A stretch of 64,000 bases of DNA from a virus, in IMG/VR virus record IMGVR_UViG_3300020424_000002, positions 82,137 to 146,136 of that record; one strand, 5' to 3'. Each line of letters opens with the position of its first letter. The stretch's first letter is position 1. The notes beneath the pieces are model-generated. The model was given only the letters and a program-made list of their open reading frames with translations, searched no databases and was not told the origin of the DNA. A program made the translations under genes and the position numbers. Of this stretch, positions 58,191 through 64,000 are shown one piece after another.

Positions 58191-58841
58191 TTATAACTTT
58201 GAAAAGAAGCTTTTCATGATTTCTAACTTCTTTTCTTCCAAATGGCGTTGTTTGGTTTGTCGAATCTGGTCTTTCCAAGATTCAATCTCTACGGCTCTAA
58301 ACACTCCGCTTTCTTTTATCCATTCAACACCTTCCATAATACCATCCACAAAAGCGTCTGGTGCAGAAGGGTCTGCCACGATGTCAGCTGCAGTTGCAAG
58401 CATGAAGTCGTCTTGGACATATTGTGCATCATTTTTTTGGGATACTGACCCCATACCCCTACTGGAAACGCCTAGTTTTGCACCATCATTCAATAGTCCT
58501 TTAACTATATTACCCATCGGAGTATTCATTATTTTTGCCTTACCGACAAAATTATTACCATCTTTCTCTAAAGAAGTAATCAAATGACTAACTCTCTCAA
58601 GATTAATGGTAGGGCCTTCTGGATGTCCCAGTTCCCCATATGCACGATTTTTCTTAATGAATTCTTTATTATATCGGTTTACCTCTTTCTCCATGATATT
58701 CATAGGGTAAACACGACCATTTCTGTTCTTTAAATTTGTTTGGAGAAAGACTCCTTCAATGAAGGTATCTTTACCCCCACTTGCATTTTTTTCTGTTATT
58801 AAATTAACTTCTTCTGATTGTTGTTCTGAAATTAAAAACAT
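58191..58841 (-). CDS. 21: prohead protease gp21
   Basis: A 216-residue serine protease of the herpesvirus-assemblin type. GRVYPMNIMEKEV leads into RAYGELGHPEGPTI (catalytic His) and GAKLGVSSRGMGSV (catalytic Ser), with TAADIVADPSAPDAFV at the core end. It matures the prohead and, in T4, cleaves internal proteins after Glu. Substrates here probably include gp22, gp23 and the proteins with targeting-like N-termini. Confidence 0.93.
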   Translation of the reverse strand: MFLISEQQSEEVNLITEKNASGGKDTFIEGVFLQTNLKNRNGRVYPMNIMEKEVNRYNKEFIKKNRAYGELGHPEGPTINLERVSHLITSLEKDGNNFVGKAKIMNTPMGNIVKGLLNDGAKLGVSSRGMGSVSQKNDAQYVQDDFMLATAADIVADPSAPDAFVDGIMEGVEWIKESGVFRAVEIESWKDQIRQTKQRHLEEKKLEIMKSFFSKL

Positions 58842-58855
58842 TTCTTTCTCCCTTT

Positions 58856-59029
58856 TTATAACCTTACTTGTCCTATTACTCTCTGTAATGCTTTGAAATC
58901 ATCTTTAGGTATTTCAAACCTGCCTGAATTTTTTCCAATCATGACAACTTTACCACCAATTAATTCAAACTTCCATCCTGTAGGACTTTTATAAAGCATC
59001 TTCTCTCTAATAGTTTTTTCTAAGGTCAC
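58856..59029 (-). CDS. 57-residue small protein with GTG start
   Basis: The frame begins with GTG behind AAAGGAG (MTLEKTIREKMLYKSPTGWK if initiated there); an internal ATG at 58999 has no better site. It is a mixed alpha/beta, basic protein between the prohead protease and a core-type gene. In T4-like phages small core proteins occupy this stretch, so a head role is likely. No family recognised. Confidence 0.5.
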   Translation of the reverse strand: MTLEKTIREKMLYKSPTGWKFELIGGKVVMIGKNSGRFEIPKDDFKALQRVIGQVRL

Positions 59030-59039
59030 TCCTTTCTCC

Positions 59040-59408
59040 TTATTCTATAGTTGCAATTTTCTTTGCAACATCATCATAGGTTTGATTACCTTTTAAACCA
59101 TTTGCAAATCCAAATGAGTCTTCTATAGATGATTCTGGTTCTGTTAAAACATCTTCTATAAAAGATTCAAAATCTTCACCTAATAACGAAATTAATTGTT
59201 TTGCATTTTTCCTTGCCTCTTTTTCATTTTTGTATTGAGCAAGTTCTTGTCCATCTACATAAACTTTAAATTTATTAGATTTTTTTGCAATAACAACTGG
59301 TACTTTCTTTCCTTTTGCACCCTTTTCCATGTAGGAATCAATCTCCTGTTCCCCACGAGGTAATTTAAATTTTCTTATCTCTTTGACAAGTTCTTTAAAT
59401 TTCTTCAT
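59040..59408 (-). CDS. prohead core protein (gp68-like position)
   Basis: A 122-residue protein starting MKKFKELVKEIRKFKLPRGE, again similar to a capsid-targeting start. The rest is Lys-rich, with KFKVYVDGQELAQYKNEKEA and an acidic C-terminal half. It sits between the gp67-like gene and gp21, where T4 has gp68. The assignment rests on position and composition. Confidence 0.55.
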   Translation of the reverse strand: MKKFKELVKEIRKFKLPRGEQEIDSYMEKGAKGKKVPVVIAKKSNKFKVYVDGQELAQYKNEKEARKNAKQLISLLGEDFESFIEDVLTEPESSIEDSFGFANGLKGNQTYDDVAKKIATIE

Positions 59409-59577
59409 TTGCTTGAGTTTCCTGTTTGTTCAACCAATCAAGTTGTACATCCAACCTTTTACCCTCAATAGCATCTCTTTGTTTGTCAACCATAGCAGCT
59501 GCAAACGCATCAGAAGCTGCAACATTATCTCCAGATTCTACTGAATCTATAATTTTTTTGATATCTGTCTTTGCCAT
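59395..59577 (-). CDS. prohead core protein (gp67-like position)
   Basis: A 60-residue protein: MAKTDIKKIIDSVESGDNVA followed by an Ala-rich helix and a C-terminal LDWLNKQETQANEEI. The pattern D-x-x-x-I-I-D-x-x-E-S-G-D is shared with small head genes next to the portal in marine T4-like phages. It overlaps the next gene by 14 bases. The gp67 label rests mainly on position. Confidence 0.55.
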   Translation of the reverse strand: MAKTDIKKIIDSVESGDNVAASDAFAAAMVDKQRDAIEGKRLDVQLDWLNKQETQANEEI

Positions 59578-59590
59578 AATTTATTTCCTC

Positions 59591-61114
59591 TTACATGTCA
59601 AAGGAGTCCTCTCCTTCCCCATCTTCGTTTTCTTTTTCGTTTTCGATTTGTCCATCAATCATTTCTATCTCTTCTTCGGATTGTCTAAGAACATTCTTTC
59701 TAACCCATTGTTGAGAGAAATATTTACCTACAAATTCATCCAACTCCCTAAGTGTAGCGACTCTTTCTCTTTGAATCTCTGCATCTTTAAGTTCTACAAA
59801 ATGAGAATCTTTTTGATAATCGAACCTAATGTTCTCTTTCTCGTATTCCCATTCTTCAATTGGTAAAACTCCTTTGAGTGCCAATTGAGCTCGTAATATA
59901 TCCATGAACATACTACTAAACTTATTTCTAAGTCTATCTACAAAACGAGAAAACTTAACCTCGTCTCTTGATATCTCAGTTGTCCTACCTAAAGAGAATC
60001 CACTTTCAGTTTCTAACCTAGAGATAGGCACATTTAAACTTCGGAACAGTTTTCTTTGGAAGTATATAATATCTTCGATTTCACCTAGGTTTTGTCCGCC
60101 TGGTAAGGTGGTTATCTCTGTTCCTCTACCACCTTCTCTTCTTGGTAACCAGAAATCTTCCAACATACTCATATGTTTTCTATCATCTCTGATTTCACCT
60201 GTATCTGCATTATAGACTAGTTTATTTTTATATCTAGTCATAGTATCTGCAAGATACTGTTCTGCTTTTGCCTTTGGAAGGTTACCTACATCAATATAGA
60301 ATATCCTTCTTTCTGGAGCTCTTGATATCCTATAGATAACAAGTGCATCTTCCATCATTCTTAATTGGTTAGCTGCTTTCAATCCTTTGTGCATGTAACC
60401 AATTACATGTCGTCTATTTGCATCCATCATTCCAGATGTAGTATAGACGATTGCATCTGGAGATATCTTCAAGGTTTGAGAACCTACACCAGCAACATAG
60501 GTTTTTTCAAACCCACCTTGGTTATAGGTATAGTATTCATCAACCTTGTCGATAACTTCGATACCTTGTGCATTTTTCTTTTTCTGCACTTCCCTAATCT
60601 TTTTAATTTGAATAGGGTCTATCATTCTGACCCCAACAATACCTTTTTTAGGATTCTTTGGGTCAACTAGTAAATGAAAGTACATCCTTCCATCTACATA
60701 CCACTTACGAAATACATCGTTTGCAGTTTGATTGAATCTAAGAAGTCTTAAAACTTCTACAAATTCTTCTCTTATTTTGGATTTAATTGAATCTGAAAAC
60801 TTAGTACCATCCAAGTTGATTCCAACTGGACTGTCTAAATCATTAGAAGATATAGCTTCTTGAACGATATCGTCAATTGCCATATCTACTTCTGGAATGA
60901 GAGACATTTGTCTGTATCGAACAATTAAGTCCTGTTCAGACTTTACACCACCTTCCATGTCAACGAATTGACCAGAAGATAATCCCCCACCTACTGCATA
61001 ACCGCCCTGTCCTATTTCTAGAACTTGAGCTCCATCGTCATTAATAGGTGCAACGAAGGATGGTGCGTTATCCTCGTCGCTCTTCCTCTTTATTTCAAAT
61101 CCAAATATTTCCAT
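59591..61114 (-). CDS. 20: portal protein gp20
   Basis: A 507-residue portal (T4 524). Recognisable segments are IVRYRQMSLIPEVDMAIDDI, VGINLDGTKFSDSIKSKIRE, RMIDPIQIKKIREVQK and FWLPRREGGRGTEITTLPGG, followed by QNLGEIEDIIYFQRKLFRSL. It forms the dodecameric ring through which DNA enters and on which prohead assembly starts. A late box is six bases before the ATG. Confidence 0.95.
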   Translation of the reverse strand: MEIFGFEIKRKSDEDNAPSFVAPINDDGAQVLEIGQGGYAVGGGLSSGQFVDMEGGVKSEQDLIVRYRQMSLIPEVDMAIDDIVQEAISSNDLDSPVGINLDGTKFSDSIKSKIREEFVEVLRLLRFNQTANDVFRKWYVDGRMYFHLLVDPKNPKKGIVGVRMIDPIQIKKIREVQKKKNAQGIEVIDKVDEYYTYNQGGFEKTYVAGVGSQTLKISPDAIVYTTSGMMDANRRHVIGYMHKGLKAANQLRMMEDALVIYRISRAPERRIFYIDVGNLPKAKAEQYLADTMTRYKNKLVYNADTGEIRDDRKHMSMLEDFWLPRREGGRGTEITTLPGGQNLGEIEDIIYFQRKLFRSLNVPISRLETESGFSLGRTTEISRDEVKFSRFVDRLRNKFSSMFMDILRAQLALKGVLPIEEWEYEKENIRFDYQKDSHFVELKDAEIQRERVATLRELDEFVGKYFSQQWVRKNVLRQSEEEIEMIDGQIENEKENEDGEGEDSFDM

Positions 61115-61120
61115 AATATA

Positions 61121-61128
61121 TATTTATA
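61121..61128 (-). promoter_or_regulatory. late promoter box TATAAATA of gene 20, leaderless spacing
   Basis: TATAAATA, TATATT, ATG at 61114. With a five-to-six-base offset, +1 lies on or next to the start codon. Confidence 0.7.
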
Positions 61129-61147
61129 ACACTTGAGAAGAACTCTA

Positions 61148-61645
61148 TTAAAGAGTTCTTTCCCAGTGTGAATAACTGAATGTTACATCAAAAGTCTGTA
61201 TCTCATCCTGTGTATCGAAACTTAAATCGATTTGGTTTAGAGTGCTAGGATACATATTATACAACTCGTAAGTTGCAAGTATACTGTCATCTCTGTTTAA
61301 TTGAGATATAGTTGCTCTTGAAACTAGATAGTCTAGGTCTGTCGCACCGACACCACTATCTAATTCTTGAATGCTTTCCATCCATGCTTCTACTGCTGTT
61401 CTTGTAGTAAAGTTTACATCATTAATGATGCTTACTGTCCAGTCTTCAAATGTTCTATCCCCTGCTACTTTCAGTTTATGTCCTCTAAAAGGAACTTCAA
61501 TAGCTGGTAAGGTTGAGCCAGGAATCGCTGCACTTTTGCACATAAATTCTATGTTCTCTCCCATTCTAGGAATATACACAGAAAACCTGTTACCACGAAC
61601 ACCACCAGCAATTAACTGGGCTTTAAATTCGTCTATAGTTGCCAT
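61148..61645 (-). CDS. 19: tail tube protein gp19
   Basis: A 165-residue protein (T4 163) with NRFSVYIPRMGENIEFMCKS, AAIPGSTLPAIEVPFRGHKL, VAGDRTFEDWTVSIINDVNF and C-terminal DEIQTFDVTFSYSHWE, all aligned with T4 gp19. It polymerises as the inner tail tube. It sits ten bases after the sheath gene. Confidence 0.95.
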   Translation of the reverse strand: MATIDEFKAQLIAGGVRGNRFSVYIPRMGENIEFMCKSAAIPGSTLPAIEVPFRGHKLKVAGDRTFEDWTVSIINDVNFTTRTAVEAWMESIQELDSGVGATDLDYLVSRATISQLNRDDSILATYELYNMYPSTLNQIDLSFDTQDEIQTFDVTFSYSHWERTL

Positions 61646-61655
61646 GTCTTACTCC

Positions 61656-63662
61656 TTAGTTACCATATTGGGTATTAGTTGCACCATATACTTCTTCAAA
61701 CTCTACACCAGACCTAGCTGCAACGAAGTTTAGTGTAATGAAGTTGATGCTTCTATTAGGTTTAACAAAAATTGAAGCTTGGAATTGATTTGCGTCCACA
61801 ACTGATTGTGGGTTATTTGTGTCATCACAAACAACTTGGAAATCAACGATTCCTCGTCTTCCCTTAACTTGTCTTAAGAAAGGTTCGATAGTTGCTCTAA
61901 ATTGAGCTCTTGTAAATGCATCGTTAAATTCAAATAATTGGAATTTAGCTGCAGTTGCAATTGCTTTCTCCATAACTATGAACAATCTTCTAACATTAAT
62001 TCTATCAAATGCACTTGCACTTGAAAGTAAAGTTTTATCTCCAAACAATACAGTCCCTTGGCCAGGGAAAGTTACTATTGGATTAACTCTCTTCTTATAT
62101 AGTGCATCTCTTTCAGCTTGATTTGGGTTGAAAGACAACTTAGTAATACCTAATATTTGTCCTCTATTAAATCCTGCTGGTGAGAACCATGCATCTCTTT
62201 CTTGGTCAGACCTTGCCATTACACCTGCTGTGTGTCCACATGCTGGTACATAACAGTAGTTATCAGTATACTTATCGTATTGATAACACCATGCACTGTC
62301 CATTACTGCATAAGAACTTGAAGATAAAGTATCTGCAAGTGCTATTATTGAGGCGGACTCTGAACCATCATTGTTAACACAATCTTGTTTTCTTGGTGAA
62401 ATGATTGCCATACAGTCTTTTCTTGCATTTGCAATTGAAATTAAGTTATTTGCTTGAGTTGTTGCTTCTGCTAATGTTGTTACATCGTTACCAGAACCAT
62501 CGTCTCCATTAAGAGGCCCAGATATTAAGAAATCAACATCTTGGGTTTCTGCGTCACCGAGATAAGTCTCGATTCCAGCTTTCTTCTGACCAGAAGTTAA
62601 GCAATAACCATCTGTACCATTTGTAAATGATTGTGTGATTGGTAATGTGTGTGTATCAAATATTGCACCCGCTGAAGCGAATGTATTACCAGATTCACTT
62701 AAATTTGAATTGTGGTTGGAGAAGAAGATGTAGTTTGAATTATATCTTAGTTTATCTACAAAGTAGTTAGAACTTCCTTCTGAGTCTTTTGCATCAGATG
62801 CCATAGATACACCTTCGTATATCTCAAGAATTTCTCCTACTATACCTGTAATTAAACCATCCTCATCAATAACAGCAATATGTATTTCATCTAAAGATGA
62901 ACTGTTTGCAAGAGCATCTGGACTTGAGCCAGGTGCTTTTGAAAAACTAGATGCAAATTCCCATTCTCTGTTTACATTGGCGTTGTTTGCAACTACAGTC
63001 TGTAAACCAGAACTTCCATCACTTGCTAATGCAAATGTAATGTCATTAGAGTTAATTTCAGAGATTTTATACTTATCAGTATCACTACCAAAAGTAATTA
63101 TATCTCCAACAACTAATGCAGCTCCACTTGTTACTGTCATTGATGTATCTCCCAATGCAATCGAACTGTCATTTACAGTTGTTGCAGCGGATTGTGAAAA
63201 TGCATTTGCACTTGCACAAACAGATACTTTTAAACTATTACCTAAAACACCAACACATCTTGCAACAAAATCTCCTACATTAGCAGCAGCTGCACCTGTA
63301 TGATAATTGTTATCATAGTAATGTGTCGCATTCTTAACTAGTAAACCAGCTGAACCAGTGGATGCATTCAACATTCCTGTTGAAACTGCACGAACCACCT
63401 TTAAGTTATTTCCATATTTCAAGAAATTTGCAGCTGAGTAAAAGTGTTCTTTCTTCTTTACAGAAGTAAGATAGGTGTCATCACCAGATGGCTCACCAAA
63501 TACACTTACTAAATCCTTTTCGGATGTAATAGTTCTAACTTCATCAACTGGGCCCCAACTAAAAGAACCTACATAACCACCTATACTAGATGATACCGCT
63601 GGTACTACATTTGAAACATCTATTTCTCTGACTTGAACGCCAGGACTTACTAGAAATGCCAT
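61656..63662 (-). CDS. 18: tail sheath protein gp18
   Basis: A 668-residue contractile sheath protein (T4 659). It starts MAFLVSPGVQVREIDVSNVV and shows GGYVGSFSWGPVDEVRTITS near the N-terminus, the central FLISGPLNGD segment and the conserved C-terminal domain with VFGDKTLL-like VLFGDKTLLSSASAFDRINV and RRLFIVMEKAIATAAKFQLF. The Ser/Asn-rich middle is the variable surface domain. Late box at 63685-63692 with GGGAG in the leader. Confidence 0.96.
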   Translation of the reverse strand: MAFLVSPGVQVREIDVSNVVPAVSSSIGGYVGSFSWGPVDEVRTITSEKDLVSVFGEPSGDDTYLTSVKKKEHFYSAANFLKYGNNLKVVRAVSTGMLNASTGSAGLLVKNATHYYDNNYHTGAAAANVGDFVARCVGVLGNSLKVSVCASANAFSQSAATTVNDSSIALGDTSMTVTSGAALVVGDIITFGSDTDKYKISEINSNDITFALASDGSSGLQTVVANNANVNREWEFASSFSKAPGSSPDALANSSSLDEIHIAVIDEDGLITGIVGEILEIYEGVSMASDAKDSEGSSNYFVDKLRYNSNYIFFSNHNSNLSESGNTFASAGAIFDTHTLPITQSFTNGTDGYCLTSGQKKAGIETYLGDAETQDVDFLISGPLNGDDGSGNDVTTLAEATTQANNLISIANARKDCMAIISPRKQDCVNNDGSESASIIALADTLSSSSYAVMDSAWCYQYDKYTDNYCYVPACGHTAGVMARSDQERDAWFSPAGFNRGQILGITKLSFNPNQAERDALYKKRVNPIVTFPGQGTVLFGDKTLLSSASAFDRINVRRLFIVMEKAIATAAKFQLFEFNDAFTRAQFRATIEPFLRQVKGRRGIVDFQVVCDDTNNPQSVVDANQFQASIFVKPNRSINFITLNFVAARSGVEFEEVYGATNTQYGN

Positions 63663-63684
63663 TTTAGTTTTCTCCCATAAAGTT

Positions 63685-63692
63685 TATTTATG
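63685..63692 (-). promoter_or_regulatory. late promoter box CATAAATA of gene 18
   Basis: Minus-strand box, then AACTTTATGGGAGAAAACTAAA before the ATG at 63662. The rest of the 63663-63742 gap holds no gene. Confidence 0.65.
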
Positions 63693-63742
63693 ACCGACCA
63701 CATTTATTGTGTTCGTCCATAGTATTTAGTATTTTATTGTTT

Positions 63743-64000
63743 TTAAAACACTCCATAATTGTTTCCTTCGTCCACAACTGTCCAGACATCACCATCTTCT
63801 TCAAAGGTATCTACACCTTTACCACTGTCTATAATACCTATTGGGACTATATCGTCTTCGATTTCTTTTTGTTTTTCTGCATATAACATAGATTTTAAGT
63901 CTGCACTTGACATATCTTTAAATAATGGTGTACTAACAAACCATGCAAACATAACACAATTCATCACCATATCGTCATGACAACCACCATCTGCTTGCCA
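63743..64000 (-). CDS. 17: terminase large subunit gp17, C-terminal end (5' part outside window)
   Basis: The last 86 codons of a frame that enters from the right edge. QADGGCHDDMVMNCVMFAWF is the C-terminal end of the T4 gp17 nuclease domain, including the catalytic Asp of GCHDD. The tail IEDDIVPIGIIDSGKGVD also fits marine T4-like terminases. The missing part would hold the packaging ATPase. Next in line is gene 18, the T4 order. Confidence 0.85.
   Translation of the reverse strand, partial: WQADGGCHDDMVMNCVMFAWFVSTPLFKDMSSADLKSMLYAEKQKEIEDDIVPIGIIDSGKGVDTFEEDGDVWTVVDEGNNYGVF

Noticed and set aside
1-64000. CRISPR arrays, insertion sequences, integrase or attachment sites
   Set aside because: No repeat-spacer pattern, transposase or integrase was seen; the content fits a strictly lytic T4-like phage.

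Overview
The window looks like part of the genome of a T4-like marine myovirus. It is AT-rich (roughly one third GC by eye) and almost entirely coded on the minus strand. Recognisable T4-type genes run through it: terminase C-terminus (17), sheath (18), tube (19), portal (20), prohead protease (21), scaffold (22), capsid (23), uvsY, uvsW, sigma factor 55, 47/46, clamp 45, clamp loader 44/62, regA, polymerase 43, uvsX and helicase 41. The extra genes (hsp20, cobS, peptide deformylase, many 2-oxoglutarate oxygenases, csgG/csgF) and the lack of photosynthesis genes fit a pelagimyophage (SAR11 phage) better than a cyanophage. The host is an inference.

Layout in window coordinates. 1-11.3 kb: probable virion or internal proteins, including a PAP2 phosphatase, a ParB-like protein, a nucleotidyltransferase, a kinase, a sulfotransferase-like protein and a ligase-like protein. 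Several carry an N-terminus like the T4 capsid-targeting peptide. 11.3-13.6 kb: small early genes. 13.6-19.2 kb: helicase 41, uvsX and polymerase 43. 19.2-22.2 kb: lysozyme, peroxiredoxin, small heat-shock protein. 22.2-28.9 kb: a late operon with CsgG, CsgF, two curlin-repeat proteins, a FecR-domain protein and a CHASE2 adenylate cyclase. 28.9-37.4 kb: Fe-S carrier, regA, 62, then a DNA-modification cassette (kinase, ParB-like, TET/JBP-like dioxygenase, cytosine-C5 methyltransferase, second oxygenase) placed between 62 and 44, then 44 and 45. 37.4-43.3 kb: small genes, a SleB-type hydrolase, a CobS/CobT-like pair and tRNA-Asp behind a structured leader. 43.7-53.7 kb: oxygenases, deformylase, sulfotransferase, 46/47, 55, uvsW, uvsY and a tail-tube-like protein. 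54.1-55.3 kb: a probable RNA of about 1.17 kb on the plus strand with its own promoter and terminator. 55.4-64 kb: the head and tail module.

Two promoter systems are visible. Early promoters resemble sigma-70 sites; one subclass has an 18-bp spacer holding GGTACA. Late promoters carry the T4-type box (T/C)ATAAATA, as expected from the gene-55 sigma factor. At ten genes the promoter lies so close to the ATG that the first transcribed base should be the A of the start codon (nine genes) or its immediate neighbour (one), which predicts leaderless mRNAs.

The strongest candidates for new biology are the 1.17-kb RNA, the curli/FecR/cyclase operon, the methyltransferase/TET-like cassette, leaderless starts in both promoter classes, and enzymes carrying capsid-targeting-like N-termini. 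Several short genes not covered by long open frames were added by reading the gaps. All functional calls come from motif recognition by eye; no database search was run.
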